A DNA stretch of 64,000 bases from Magnolia sinica (taxonomy: Eukaryota > Streptophyta > Magnoliopsida > Magnoliales > Magnoliaceae): positions 28,370,001 through 28,434,000 of the forward strand of contig NC_080574.1 of the NCBI RefSeq assembly GCF_029962835.1. The letters are read 5' to 3'. The position numbers and the translations under genes were made by a program. This document shows positions 11,428-23,884 of this stretch, one piece after another. The notes under the pieces are model-generated. The model saw nothing but the letters and a program-made list of their open reading frames with translations, did not search any database and was not told where the DNA came from. Positions within the stretch are counted from its first letter, which is position 1. The number at the start of each line of letters is the position of its first letter.

Positions 11428-11661
11428 TTTTTTTTTTTACACACCCCACACACTCACACTAGTGAAATTTCACCACCTATGGGTACTCGAACCCTTGACT
11501 GGGAGTTGAAACTCCTGAGAGTCTACCACCCGATCAAGAGCAAGGGTGGTAAACTCTCAAGAGTTTCAATACCCGGTCACGGGTTCGACTATCCACAGGT
11601 GGTGAAAGCCCACTACTGCATGAGTGTGGGGTGGTGTGTGCGTGTGTAAAAAAAAAAACTA
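11428..11661. repeat. Head-to-head pair of tRNA-derived SINEs
   Basis: The + strand copy (about 11536-11661) has GGGTGGTAAACTCTC near its 5' end, a box-B-like GGGTTCGACTATCC, and a GTGTGTGCGTGTGT tail followed by A10. The - strand copy (about 11428-11535) is its inverted counterpart, starting from a T-tract and containing GGTACTCGAACCCTTGAC (the complement of box B). A third copy on the - strand is at 39380-39530. The tRNA-like box and A-tails make a SINE assignment likely. Confidence 0.65.
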
Positions 11662-11754
11662 GACTCACTTCTACGGGTTTACACTAGCAATGTGTTGGGC
11701 ACTATGGGGCCAACACCACCCCCACCATGGGGTGGCAATGTGTTGGGCACTATG

Positions 11755-12170
11755 GGGCCAATGTGATGTATTTATTTTATATCCATGCGGTCCGTCCCTT
11801 TTATCCCCTCATTTTAGGGCATGAACCAAAAAAATGAAATAGACCCAAAGCTCAAGTGGGCCACACCACAATAAATAGTGGTAACTAAATGCTTACCATT
11901 AAAAGCTTGTTAGGAGTCACAAAAGTTTTGGATCAAAATGATATTTGCGTTTTCTCTTCATCCAGGTCCGAGTGACCTTATCAAAGGATTGCATGACAAA
12001 TAAACATTATGATGGGCCTAAGAGGTTTCAGCAATGTCTATAATTATTCCCACGGTTTCCTATGGTGTGGTCCACTGATCTGCTTCATTTTTGGGTTCAT
12101 ATATTAAAATGAGCCGGAAAAAAAAAATGTATGGCGTGGATATAAAACATAGATATCACGTTGGCCCACA
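11755..12170. mobile_element. Palindromic family copy (full length)
   Basis: The first half (TGATGTATTTATTTTATATCC, GTGGGCCACACCACAA) and the second half (TATGGTGTGGTCCACTG ... GGCGTGGATATAAAACATA) are inverted copies meeting near AAAAGTTTTGGATCAA/CATCCAGGTC. A 26-bp GC-rich phrase beginning CAATGTGTTGGGCACTA is duplicated just outside the left end (11691 and 11735). Confidence 0.75.
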
Positions 12171-12295
12171 ACGCCAACGCACCAACACACTGAGCCCTAA
12201 TCCACTCCCACGGACTGGGTACCACCTGCGGCGGTTTCTAGCTCGGAACGGACAGGGCCTATGAGGGGTGGCCGAACGGACGAGGCCTCTGTGGC

Positions 12296-12612
12296 CGTGA
12301 TGTATGGGTTTTATCGGCACCGTCCAACTATTTTGCCATATCATTTTGTGGTACATGCTGAGAAATGAGGCAGTTCCGATCATGAAACCCCACCGTTGAA
12401 ACCTTCCTCTCCTCTGGTAAGGTCACATGGATACGGACGAAGGGAAAACACAGATATCAACGTGATCCAAAACTTCTGTAGGCCCCAACAGTTTTCAAGT
12501 ACTAGTATTTAATCCCCACCATGTGGTCCACTTGAGCCTTGGAGCTGCCCCATTTTTGGGATTGTACCTTAAAATGAGATGTAAAAAATAGATGGACGGT
12601 GTGGATACAACC
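12296..12612. mobile_element. Palindromic family copy
   Basis: It runs from GTGATGTATGGGTTTTATCG to GATGGACGGTGTGGATACAAC with the usual inner phrases (AAATGAGGCAG, GTGGTCCACTTGAGCC). Parts of the left arm are deleted. Confidence 0.7.
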
Positions 12613-13590
12613 CTCTCCGTTCTTAGCTAGGGAGCGTCCGCGGGGTTGTACCCAATCCGCATCCCTCTCCCACGGACGCAGTGGAGGGGCATTTCAGTAA
12701 ATTGAGAACCCAAAGTGACCTACTCCGAACCTATTTATATAGCTCCTGATCGTTGCATCTCTTACAGCAGCAATGGGCGAGGCTAGGGTTAGGGTTTCTT
12801 AGAGAAAGGCTATTCTCTTTATAGAATATTAGCAGTAGGATTAGGGTTGCGGTGTCTGTAAAAATCTAAAATCATAGGGGTAATCTGGGGCTGAAGTTTG
12901 ACTCTTTGGCGCTTTTATTCTACTGCCATAGAGATGAATGCAGCACCCTATATCGATCTCGACCTCTTCTTGCTCAGGCTATTTTTCTCTAGAAGATAGT
13001 CGATGCGAGGAGGGCGAAACATGTAATTTTCAACAGAAACAAGCCCTTTCCCCCGACAGGGAAAGAGCCTTGTTAGCTCCTCCTTTTTTCCTTTTTTCCT
13101 ATTTCCTTTTTTTCTTTCCATTTGAGGGTCGAAGATGTCGTTTCTATGGAAGGTCCATGTCCATGGATCTTTAAATCTTACTGACAGTCTTAACCATTCG
13201 ATCAATAGCCTCTTCTCAGATCACCATTTTGCACGGCTCGGATTTTCAGTAGGATTAAAACGTTCACCGACCAAGTTATCATGTGTAGCCTCTCCAGCTG
13301 CCAGCTGCGTGTGGGACCATCATAGGGGAAATGGGACTCCCCGAAAATTAGTCTGATCTAATCTTCATGAGGGCCACGACTCGAATTTGAAAGTTTTTGG
13401 GTGGTTCTGCGTGATTTGATATGGTGTGGCGCACCTGATGGTTGGAATGACCTGATTTTTTGGGCTTAGTATTTTCATGGCAGGCGATCCTTCTTAACTG
13501 GTTGAATGCCACGCACACACCAAGATTTTGATCCGATTCAATCTTCAGAGTTTGTTATGATTGACAAAGCTGGAATTAACCCTAATCCCA
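12613..13590 (+). promoter_or_regulatory. Promoter-like stretch with TATA and telo-box
   Basis: TATTTATATAGCTCC at about 12730 is followed some 55 bp later by CTAGGGTTAGGGTTTCT (12782-12800), whose complement contains AAACCCTA, the telo-box of many plant translation-related gene promoters. A short frame starts with ATGGGCGAGGC at 12773 and stops after 8 codons. No downstream coding exon was recognised before the next repeat at 13593. It is a lost gene start, an LTR or a coincidence. Confidence 0.3.
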
Positions 13591-13592
13591 GC

Positions 13593-13925
13593 GGAAGCGG
13601 ATTGCCTGTTGTGCCACGCAGCACCGACCGGTGTATTGACTTCTAAAGTTCTGTGGGCTCCACCATGATGTATGTGTTATATGGGTACCATCCATCCATT
13701 TTTTGCCCTGAAATGAGCCAGATCCAACCCTCAAGTGGATCACACCATGGAAAGTAGTGGGGACAATGACAACCACCGTTGAAAACCTTCCCATGTTTAT
13801 TTGCCACGGGACTTACCTCCACCAAGGAAAAACGCAAAAACACAAATATCAGTTTCATCTCAAACATCTGTGGCCCTAATTTTTTTTTCAATGGTAGCCA
13901 TTCAATCCTTACATTAGCATTAGAA
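13593..13925. mobile_element. Palindromic family copy, right end missing
   Basis: It opens with the outer terminal repeat GGAAGCGGATTG and continues into CTGTGGGCTCCACCATGATG. The right half is lost after CAATGGTAGCCATTCAATCC. Confidence 0.65.
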
Positions 13926-14329
13926 TTTGGTCCTAGTCTCTCCAACCCACCCTCAACGGCTAGGCAAATTAGTTTAGAATATTAATTAAATTTATTGGCA
14001 TAATGGCTCATGCAGAGATACAGAAGGCCGGACTTTTGTGTTACTATCTAGATACTTGTTAAAATTTAATTAATGCTAAGGATTTAATTTTTAGAGGTTT
14101 TTTCATATAACGGCCCGCTTTAGACCTATAATCACTCGATTTTAATATATTTAAACTAGCCCCTCTTGGACTTTGACCGTCACATATTTACCCTCACACC
14201 TTTTGGTATTTATGATGATTATGCCTTGTTAATCAACATGCTATCCATTCATTTTGCCAAAGCATTTTAGCACTCAACTATGTTAGATATAAGTCACATA
14301 TTGGTCCCAAGAAACAGTGGTGATTATTA

Positions 14330-14545
14330 GAGCCTGACATGAACTGAGCTAGCTTGGTTAACTCGCTTGACTCAGCTCGAATAAGCTTGACTTAGCTCAG
14401 CTCAAAAGCTAGATTCTCAGGCCTAATCGAGCTGTTTAAATGAGCTCAAAATTTTTTTACCCGAGCTCTAGCTAGCCCAGGCTCGACTCAATTCAAAGCT
14501 TGACCCCAACTTGACTTGATTCAGCTCAACCAGATTTATATACCT
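14330..14545. repeat. Fragment of the CTCGA-rich hAT-like MITE family
   Basis: ACATGAACTGAGCTAGCTTG and repeated GAGCTC/GCTCGA words match the interior of the element at 7643. The termini are not preserved. Confidence 0.5.
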
Positions 14546-14978
<433 letters not shown>

Positions 14979-15011
14979 CCTCTCTCTCTTATCTCTCTAT
15001 CTACACACACC

Positions 15012-15012
<1 letters not shown>

Positions 15013-15043
<31 letters not shown>
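15013..15043. repeat. (TA)n microsatellite between TIR elements 1 and 2
   Basis: About 15 TA units separate the two inverted-repeat elements. Confidence 0.95.
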
Positions 15044-15046
<3 letters not shown>

Positions 15047-15182
15047 AAAAGGTACTATACGCTCGACCGTATTATACCTTTCATAAGGTCGAGTTCTGGC
15101 AGCACATTATTAGTCGGATGGTAAAAATTTTAAACAACAGGAGATTTTATATGAAAACTGGAGAAACAAAACTGGTGCTACG

Positions 15183-15633
15183 TGGACCCCACCATAATGT
15201 ATATTTTCTATCCATGCCGTCCATCCATTTTGAAATATAATTTAAGGGATTTACATTAAAAATAAGTTATATCTGAATCTCAGATGGACCACACCATGGG
15301 AAAACAATTGTTATTGAATTTCTACCGTTACAAACTCTTAGGGCGCACTGTAATGGTTATGTAGGGAAAAATAAGTTTTTATTGAATTTTTACCATCCAA
15401 CCTATTCATAAGGTCATGTAGACGTGGATGAAGTGAAAACACAAATATCAGCTTGATCTGAAACTTCTCCAGCTCGTAAGAAGTTTTTAATGGTGGACAT
15501 TCAATCCCCACCTTGTGGTCCACTTAAGCCTTGGACCTGCCTCATTTTTTAGCTCATATATTAGAATGATCTGAGAAAATCGTTGAACGGCGTGGATATA
15601 AAACACTTACATCACGTTGGGCGCCACAAAGCC
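15183..15633. mobile_element. Palindromic family copy
   Basis: GACCCCACCATAATGTATAT at the left is mirrored by ATATAAAACACTTACATCACG at the right. The CCATGCCGTCCATCCATTTT phrase and its inverse are both present. Confidence 0.75.
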
Positions 15634-15687
15634 CTGCCTGGACGGATTACCGTCTAGGAGGTGGTAGGACACAATCTGCGTTGTAAT

Positions 15688-16316
15688 GGAAGCGGATTGG
15701 GATTGGCTAGTGTACCTCACACTAGCCATATAGCTGCTGTAGGTACGTGTCGTGCAAGACCAGCAATGACGCTCCTCCAGCTCCAAGTTGTACGAACGGT
15801 TTAAAGGAAATCAAAGTTACATGGGCCCACACTGATGTATTTATTATATCTACACGGTTCATCTATTTTCAGAGATCATTTTAGAGCATTATTCAAAAAA
15901 TGAATCATATCCAAAGATTATCTAGACCACACCGCAAATAGCAGCGGAGATAATGATTTTCACCGTTGAAAAATTTGTAAGGCCTACCATAACGTTTATT
16001 TTCTATCCAATCTGTTCATAAGGTCAAAAAGACCTGAATGAAGAGGAAAAACAAATTTTCATACTGATCCAAAACTTCTGTGGCCCAAAAAGGGTTTCAA
16101 TGGTAGACGTTCAATCTCACACTGCTTTTTGCAGTGTGGTCCAGTTAATAGTTAGATCTGTCTTATTTTTCGTCCAAAGCCTTAAAACGAGCTCACCAAA
16201 TGGATGGACGGTTTGGATATATATAACACACATCTCATTATTAGACCAAAAAAACATGCTAACATCGATACAGTAGCTATACAGCTGGGGTGAGGTACAC
16301 TAGCCAATCTGCTTCC
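15688..16316. mobile_element. Palindromic family copy with long outer TIRs
   Basis: Outer ends GGAAGCGGATTGGGATTGGC and (complement of the right end) GGAAGCAGATTGGCTAGTGT flank CACTAGCCATATAGCTGCTG on the left and its inverse on the right. The palindromic core is at 15820-16235. The outer arms match those of the element at 42745-43370, which shows that the core is only the middle of a larger element. Confidence 0.7.
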
Positions 16317-17190
16317 CCTTTTAATCTAGAAGTAGATGTACGCACAGTTGAGTAGCGAGTTGGCTATTGAAGCTACGTCACTAAGTTCTGTGAGCCCCAC
16401 TATGATGTATGTGTTGTATTGTAACGTCTCGAAAAAATCTGTACAAAGACCGAGTACCACCTCAGGCAGTATCACTAAGGACCAAATCCTTTAAAAATTA
16501 GACGAAAATTAACTAAGTGTTAAACTAGGTTACCTGTGAAATTAGCACTAATTACTTTAAATACGAACTGCAAGACCTAAAACTTGTAGAATCATTAACG
16601 CTATATTACCCTGAAATCCAGGATCAATCTCTAAACCCGTTTGCTCTCGGGAGCACACTGAAACTCCGTATCGGACCTGTACAGCACGTCGAAAGTCCGA
16701 TTACCCCGAAACTATACGGTTATGACCGTATTACTGGACTTGACAACCACCTTGGAAATCAAGTCCTAATAGTACCTGGAAACGCACAATTTGAGACTGG
16801 AGCGAAGTGTGTAAAAAACACGAATATCTTTAGGAAATGAACTGAAACTTAAAAGTGAATTGAGTCGTTCACTTGCAGGCCAAATCTAAGGATTCAGACC
16901 GTCGGAATCTGACCCAATTACACCCTCGGATCAGGAAAAATTTCCAACACATGTCAGTGTACTTGTGGCCCTAATCGAGTACTGGTGACCGTCGAACTGA
17001 AACTAGTCCTCCGCGGTCGATCTGTAAATCTGATCGGACCGAAAACTTAACTCGACCTAGATCCAACGTCAGGAAGCTTAAGTCCGACCGTAAGGGGCCT
17101 CCAGAACCTCTCCGTTGGACCGAAACAACCAACTTTTGGCTATAACCTAAGTATACCATGGCCCTGGGGCCATTCCCAACAGTTATGGGC

Positions 17191-17200
17191 CTATATAAGG
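17191..17200 (+). promoter_or_regulatory. TATA box of solo LTR copy 2
   Basis: CTATATAAGG is at the position equivalent to 8657 in copy 1 and precedes a GA-rich leader (17246-17295). Confidence 0.6.
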
Positions 17201-19147
17201 GCCTAAACCCACCCCTCTCTCATTCCATACGAATTCCTAACCCTATGAGAGAGAAGAGAGAGAAAAGAGAAGAAGAAAGTGAGGAGAAGAGAGAGTGTTG
17301 GAGTTTGTTCCTGGGATTCTTCCCTGCCACTCAACGCGCTTAACCGTCATTATCGTGTCGCTATACCAGCGATCCTGATTCCATTTTCGGGTAAGAAATC
17401 CTAACCCTAACCTATTTTGGGGTTTCAAATAGAGTAAAGGATAAAATAGCTAATCTATTTCATACTGTAGGTTGCAGTTGTGTCGTAGACGACGAGTTAG
17501 ACAACGAACTGAGTTCGTTACGAGTCTACCGGCGAAAGGTGCGAACTATAAACGTTTAGGTTATGGTTTTCAAGGCTTTCAATGTCAGTTAATGATTTAT
17601 AACTGACTTGAGTGCTATCACATATGCATAGTTAGGATGTTTCAACATATTACACATTTATGCAGGTTAGGGTATTTCGAATGCATTCTAAGCGTTTGTT
17701 AAAATGTTTAAATGAATATGGAATTATGATTTGTGCTTGCTATGATTATTGATTGCTAATACATGATCGTTGTGTGTGTGGAAACTCCTATGTAAGAGAA
17801 TTTGTTATAACACGTGTTTTAACTGATTTATTACATGTATGTAACATGTGTAGACTAAGTGTTTGATAAAATACCTGAATGAAAAAATGCCAGTTTAAAT
17901 GTATGTAATGAGGGTGTTGAGATAGAATTCTCAATCCCCTTAACTATGGTTATAGTATCCTTTATACAACCTATCTTACTACTATGTGTTGTATGGATGA
18001 AATGTCTGTGTATGTGTGTAGTATGTATTTGTTAAATTGCTTAAGTAGGATTTATATCTGATTTCAGTTGTCACATGCTATTTTGGATTACTATATATAA
18101 ATGCTATTGTTTGGAATGTGATTGGGGCTACGATGTAGCCCAGGCAATCGATAATTGTCTGTGAACGGTGGTTGAACTGCTTAACCAAGACAGACACGTC
18201 CGATGAATCCGAGTCGTACGCTGCTTGTCGGCAGTAGTTAGGCCATGTGGAGTGCTTACGCGCTCCATGTCGATCGGCTTGACGTATGCTCGTACCAGTC
18301 AAGCTTGTCAAGCAACCTAGTTAACTTAATATATGTTCACCATATATGGACGCTACTGTTTGAATCTAAGGTACCAACTTACTAGTGTCAAACCCATTTA
18401 ACCTTAGTACCTCAATCCGCTAAGACTCATGAGCCAGGCATGGTGGTATGGGACATTGTGGTCGAGCTGTAGGCCTACGCTTGGGCAATGAGCCTCCCCG
18501 TAGTGTCGAGTGAGCAAACCAACTCGTGACCTGAATACAGTGGTATGAGACACTGTATTCGAGCTGTCGGCCTACGATCAGGTGACGAGCCCGTAGTGAC
18601 CTCGAGCATACACTAGAAACTACGTTGAGGTGACGAGCCTTTTTGTAGTAAATTAGAGTATAAACTAGGCCCACGCTGACGGTGACGAGCCTCTCCGTAG
18701 CAACCTGGAAACCATCTATCGTATGTGACTACTAGGATTGACGACCTTAGATGAATCAATGTTTGAGTTATGATATAAAGGGAGGTGCCTTAGCTTCTCA
18801 ATCCTGCTATATGAATATGTCTAATTAAGAACTTGGTAATCACGCTTATGCACCGCATTGCATGTGCCTTTGGCGTTGGTGTTGAGCACAGAGGAAGGGG
18901 TGCATGCCGCGACCGTAAGAGGAAGATCGCAAAGGGAGTGCAGGCGAGGGCATGCATCATTAATACATATCATTTTTACATTAACCAGAGTACTTAGGAA
19001 TGCTTGACTATATTACTTTATCATTACTGCTTGATTGAATTGATAACATGTTAACCTTTGCCTTATAGCTCCACTGAGTTGATCACTCACTCCCACGTTT
19101 TGGGACGGTGTTTTAAACACCAACCAGACTTTGTCTTAGCTGCAGGT

Positions 19148-19234
19148 GATGGTAATGCTTATGAGGCAGAGCCGGACTATTATGATGACGAGGAGGAATT
19201 CTCCTATATGCAACTCTCTGGCGGGTTTATGTAG
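19148..19234 (+). CDS. Conserved acidic 28-codon frame in LTR copy 2
   Basis: It follows an acceptor-like TCTTAGCTGCAG and reads ...EAEPDYYDDEEEFSYMQ... with a TAG stop. Length and stop match copies 1 and 3. It would be a terminal exon if it is used at all. Confidence 0.25.
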   Translation, partial: DGNAYEAEPDYYDDEEEFSYMQLSGGFM

Positions 19235-20137
19235 ACCCGGAGTTGAGTTGATGGGGCTACAGGGTTTTGGATAGAGAACATTACACTTTCTGATTTTGTA
19301 CATTTTTGAATTAAACTTGTAATTATTTAACCTAGTGACATTCATATTCTGAGGGCTTGCTATTACTTTTGTACAATTTATATTCATATCACAGTCTTCC
19401 GCTAGCGTACTTTAATTGCCTCTGGAGTATGATATGTTGTTTTGGTATAATCTCATTCATGTTTAAGGTACTAATACGGACAACATTTAATCATCATTAT
19501 CTATGTTGCATAAGTGATGCGTTGAAACTCGGGAGTTGAGTCTATGCTCGACGCCCGATTTTCAGGGCGTTACATGTATCCACACCGTCTATCCATTTTG
19601 AAATATCATTTCAGGGCATGAGTCAATGAATGAGGCAGATAAAAATCTGTAGTGGACCCACCATAGAAAACAGTGGGGAGAGTGATTCCCACCATTGAAA
19701 CTATTCCAAGGCCCACCATAATGTTTATTTGAAATCCAACCTGTTCAAAAGTTAAAAAAGACATGAAATAAGAGAAAACACAAATATCAGCTTGATCTAA
19801 AACTTTCGTGGCCTTTAGAAGTTTTCAATGGTGGGCCTCACTATCCCCATTGTTTTCTATGTTGGGTCCACTGGAGCTTTGGATTTAACTCATTCTTTGC
19901 ATATTGCACTAAAATGATCTCTCCAAATGGATGGAAGGTGTGGATATAAAACATACATCATGGTGGGGCACACGAAACTTGGTGACATCACTTCAATAAC
20001 GTTTCTAGCTATTTTAGTATCTAATCCACGCCGTGTTTCTTCAGTTTCCTATAAAATCTCCCCGCACTCGACCTTATGGAAGGTATAATACGGTCGAGCA
20101 TATAGTACTTTTTCCCATATATATATATATATATATA

Positions 20138-21287
20138 ATGGTCTCCCGCGAACCATCCTGCAGGCTACCTTGGTGCGGTCCAATTCCCACCGCAAAGAGG
20201 AAATTGGATTGCGTACTGAGTAAACTCTGTTGGACCCATTGTGAATGGATGTGGTCTATCCACGCCGTCCATCCATTTTTCAAGCACATTTTAATGGTTG
20301 AGACCAAAATTGAATCATTTCCAATGCTCAAGTGTACCATAGAATAGGAAACATTGGGTATAATAATTTCCATCGTTAAAACCTTTCTAGGGTCTACAGT
20401 GATGTTTATTTGTCATCCGACCTACTCATAAGATCACACAGACATGGATGAAAGGAAAACACAAATATTAGATTGATCCAAAACTTGTGGACCCCAAGAA
20501 AATTTTCAACGACTGACATATTCACACTGTTTCCTGTGGTGTGGCCCACTTGAGCTTTCGATATACTTCATTTTTGGGTTTAAGCCTTAAAATTATATGT
20601 TAAAATGGATGTAAGGAGTGGATGGAATATATAAATCATGGCGAGCCCACATAGTTTACTTAGTACGCAATTCGCTTCCCTGCAAGAGACCTGGGCGCGG
20701 ATTGGCTATTGACAGGTTGAGAAGTGACGTCACCAAATTTTGTGGCCCCACCATGATATATGTTTTGTATCCACACCGTCCATCCATCTGGAGAGATCAT
20801 TTTAGGGTAATATCCAAAGAATGAATCACATCCAAAGCTCCAGTGGACCCCACCACAGAAAACAGTGGGGAGAGTGACACCACCGTTAAAAACTTCTAAA
20901 GGCCACAAAAGTTTTTGATCAAGCTTATATTTGTATTTTCCCTTCTTTAATGTCTTTGTTAACTTTTGAACAGGTTGGATTTTGAAAATACATCATGGTG
21001 GGCCTTAGAAAGGTTTCAACGGTGGGCATCAATCTTCTCGGTGTTTTCAATGGTGGTGTCACTCTCCCCACTATTTTTTGTGGTGGGGTCTACTTGAGCA
21101 TTGGAAATTATTCAATTTTGGTCTCAACCATTAAAATGCGCTTAAAAAACAGATGAACAACATGGATAGACCACATCCATTCACAGTGGGCCCAACAGAG
21201 TTTGCTCAGTAGGTAATCCGATTTCCTCTTTACTGTGGGAATTAGACCGCACCAAGGTAGCCTGCGGGATGGTTCGCAGGAGACCAT
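20138..21287. mobile_element. Microsatellite-bounded TIR element 3 (1150 bp)
   Basis: The arms ATGGTCTCCCGCGAACCATC... and (complement of the right) ATGGTCTCCTGCGAACCATC... stay similar for about 200 bp, through TACCTTGGTGCGGTC and ATGGATGTGGTCTATCCA up to TTTCCAATGCTCAAGT. Two palindromic-family cores lie inside (20225-20655 and 20741-21195). The left flank is (AT)n at 20117-20137, shared with the end of element 2; the right flank is (CT)n(TA)n. Confidence 0.75.
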
Positions 21288-21289
21288 TA

Positions 21290-21327
<38 letters not shown>
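21288..21327. repeat. (CT)n(TA)n microsatellite
   Basis: About 11 CT and 7 TA units abut the right end of TIR element 3. Confidence 0.95.
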
Positions 21328-21328
<1 letters not shown>

Positions 21329-21624
21329 AAGCTCGAGCCCCCCTTTTTCACCCTAGTCAACCCGAGCCCTCTAAATCCCCCTAATCGAGCGCCCATGTTC
21401 GATCGACGACTACACCAGTCTGACACTGGTAGTCCATTTCTCCCTCTCAATCTCTCTGACTCTTTCTCTTTTCTTCCTTATCCGAGCACCTCGTTCATCA
21501 TCCCTGTCCGAGAACTCGAGCTAAAGCAGCCTCTCTCTCGCACATCGACATGGTAACCCTCTCTCTCTTTATATATATTTGGGCGCCCGGGTGTTGTCCA
21601 TGGCAACCCTATAAATAAAAACTC
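21328..21624. other. Pyrimidine-rich stretch, nothing recognised
   Basis: CT-rich sequence with a TATATATATTT near 21572. It resembles an untranslated leader or LTR fragment, but no termini were found. Confidence 0.3.
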
Positions 21625-21955
21625 AGCTTGACAATGCGAGCTCACAAAAGAAATGAGTTCAAATCAAACTTGAGTCAACTTGACAACTTGAACCAGATTC
21701 AACAAGTAACCTCGAACTCCAAAGAAAAAAAAAGGACAAAACTCAATCTCCAAATCGAACTCAAAGAAAAAAAAAAAGAGCCAATCTCGAACTCGACTCA
21801 AAAGCTCGAACTCGAATTCAGCTCAAGCTGTTGACCGAACTGAGCCGAGTTGGGCAATACAACTTGAGGACTGAGCTGAGCTGAATTCAAGTCGAGGTAA
21901 GATGATGGCCGAATTGAGTTGAGCTTAGCATAGCTCAGCTCGATGTCCAACTCTA
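21625..21955. repeat. hAT-like MITE fragment (CTCGA-rich family)
   Basis: It ends GCTCGATGTCCAACTCTAAC, resembling the right terminus of the AGAGTTG family, and is full of GAGCT/CTCGA words as at 7643. The left end is unclear. Confidence 0.5.
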
Positions 21956-21957
21956 AC

Positions 21958-22425
21958 CATTATAAACTTCTTAGGGGTCGATTAAAGTTTTGGATCAAGC
22001 CGATATTTATGTTTTACCTTCATTTAGGTATGTGTGACCTTATGAATAGGTTGGATGACAAATTAACATCATTGTGGGCCCTGAAAGTTTTTAATGGTGC
22101 TTGTTCAGTGACCACGATTTTTTGTGGTGTGGTACACTTGAGATATAGATCTGCTTCAATTTGTGGCTCATGCCCTAAAATGAGTTGGCAAAATTGGTGG
22201 ATGATGTGGATACAACACATACATCATGACGGGGCCCAAAACTTTTTCAGCACCAACACTTGAGGGGTCAATAATATCAGTGGTGCGTATTTCCTTGACC
22301 ATTGTTTTATGTGGCATGGTCCACTTGATATTTGGATCCATCTCATTTTTTTGTTAGATTTCCTAAAATGAATAGGGTGGACATGGTGGATTTCTGACAA
22401 ACATCACAGTGGGCCCCCACCTAGT
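21958..22425. mobile_element. Two truncated palindromic family copies
   Basis: 21958-22240 is a right-hand portion ending AACACATACATCATGACGGGG. 22262-22425 is another right-hand portion ending AACATCACAGTGGGCCC. Neither has a complete left arm. Confidence 0.65.
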
Positions 22426-22429
22426 CTTG

Positions 22430-23880
22430 AGTCTACCAGAATTTCAATATCGAAGGTTTTAAATTAGGTTCACATCTTACCTTTACAATAGTTTATCCTA
22501 TGCTAACCATTAACATACACGTACACTCTCGTGTCAGAGGTGCATGCTTCCAACCGTGTCAGTGGCTCTCACGGAGACTTAATTGGTTTTCTATCAGCTA
22601 ACCACTAGTGATCTTAATATAAGGACTTACGTACACTCTTGTAGGAGGCTCCCTATGAAGACTAACACGTACGCATATGTGTCTGATGAATGCGATCATA
22701 ATCTAAGGCCCTACGTACACTCCCGCCGGAGGCTCCCTATGGAGACTAACATGTATGCACCCATGTTCGGTGAAATCGGCCCTACATAAGAGTGTGGATC
22801 TTACATAAAATCATATTTAGATCACAAACTCTACACTTAATCCTACACAATGAAGGAGTACGAATGAACTCTATAATTAACAACTTGCTTGTCGGATTAA
22901 GCCCCTCGTAACGCATTGCTTGAGATGCTTCTTTAATGCTCTCCCATGTTTGAATCAGCTTCTTAATGGCTCCCACATTTGTCGATGCGGATGGTTCAGC
23001 TCCACGAACAAACATCTTATATGTGATGTACTAATGATGTAATCAAGGTGATGAGAGGATGGTGGAATCTCCTATAACTAATGGATAGTTGGTTTCCAAA
23101 GGAAATTCACTTAGATGGGTATTCTAGAGGATATAGACAAAGACTATAAACTTAGTGTCTAATTTCTAGCTAGAAAATTGTAGAGATAAGTGCATCTTCA
23201 TAATGAAGGTTTGAATCCTCATTAGAGTGGTAATCTCAATGAAGATAACTTAAATCTCATAGGTTTAGAGCCTTATGATGAGGGATATGAGTAGGGAATC
23301 ACCTAAGCTCTAATGACATAAAAAACTTATCAAAATGCCCATGGTCTGATTACCTTTTATAAAGAAATAGATTTACGATGGTAAAAAATGGGCAGAAAAT
23401 GATGCTTTTCATCGATCGAGTGATGCATTCAATTCAATTGAGAAATCCCAAACAAATTCAATATTCTCGCTGGACATATCTAGTTGTTCACAATCAAAAT
23501 CTTCGATTGATCGAGACCGATTGAAGGTCTGTCGATTCGATCGAGCTTTGATTGACAGAACCTAAAAATTTGTTGTTTTGGGCTATATATTTTAGAGTAG
23601 CTTTGAACCTCTTTAAGTCTAACTAAGCATGTTCTAATGAAGCTCCTAAGGCTAAATGATGATCAAATAAGGATTTACCTATTTGGAAATGATCATTTAG
23701 ATGTTAGGTTGTTTTGGGTCTAAGGTAAGGGTCACCAATGCACCTCATGATTTACCTATTCTTTACTCCTTGATGCTTCATGTTCTCTTGTGTCTTCGAT
23801 ATTCAGCTTCCAAGGGCACAACCGACTCACTACACACAAACCCACATGATTAACATATAGGTGTACAAATAAATGCACTA
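22430..23880. other. Probable LTR remnant with a short tandem duplication
   Basis: A block of about 75 bp (CTACGTACACTC...GGAGGCTCCCTATG) is repeated at about 22626-22700 and 22710-22785. Farther on, CGATCGAG-type motifs (23410-23560) resemble the palindromic words of copia LTRs in this window. No termini or coding domain were recognised. Confidence 0.3.
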
Positions 23881-23884
23881 ACAC

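Larger units (their letters stand above)
16420..19574 (+). mobile_element. Solo LTR, copy 2 (3155 bp, TSD TGTAT)
   Basis: It is homologous to 7878-11046 along its whole length (same TGTAACGTCT start, TATA box, GACGAGCC tandem block and GGGCGTTACA end). The exact 5-bp duplication TGTAT flanks it (16415-16419 and 19575-19579). No internal retrotransposon domains adjoin. Divergence from copy 1 is visible as many point changes and small indels, so the two insertions are not recent twins. Confidence 0.92.
16387..19975. mobile_element. Palindromic family copy split by solo LTR copy 2
   Basis: The first 33 bp (to GATGTATGTGTTGTAT) and the rest (TGTATCCACACCGTCTATCC to ATACATCATGGTGGGGCA) make one standard copy of about 430 bp once the LTR and the repeated TGTAT are removed. 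Confidence 0.85.
15044..20116. mobile_element. Microsatellite-bounded TIR element 2 (5.07 kb with nested inserts)
   Basis: The left end GGGAAAAGGTACTATACGCT... and the reverse complement of the right end, GGGAAAAAGTACTATATGCT..., agree at roughly 90% over about 55-65 bp. Both contain CTCGACCGTATTATACCTT and ATAAGGTCGAG. TA repeats abut both ends. Inside are three palindromic-family copies (15183-15633, 15820-16235, 16387-19975), the last broken by a 3155-bp solo LTR, so the element without the LTR is about 1.9 kb. No transposase frame was seen. Confidence 0.7.

Noticed and set aside
20033-20373. Overlapping 104- and 99-codon frames on opposite strands
   Set aside because: They cross TIR ends, a TA repeat and a palindromic element; no coding signature.
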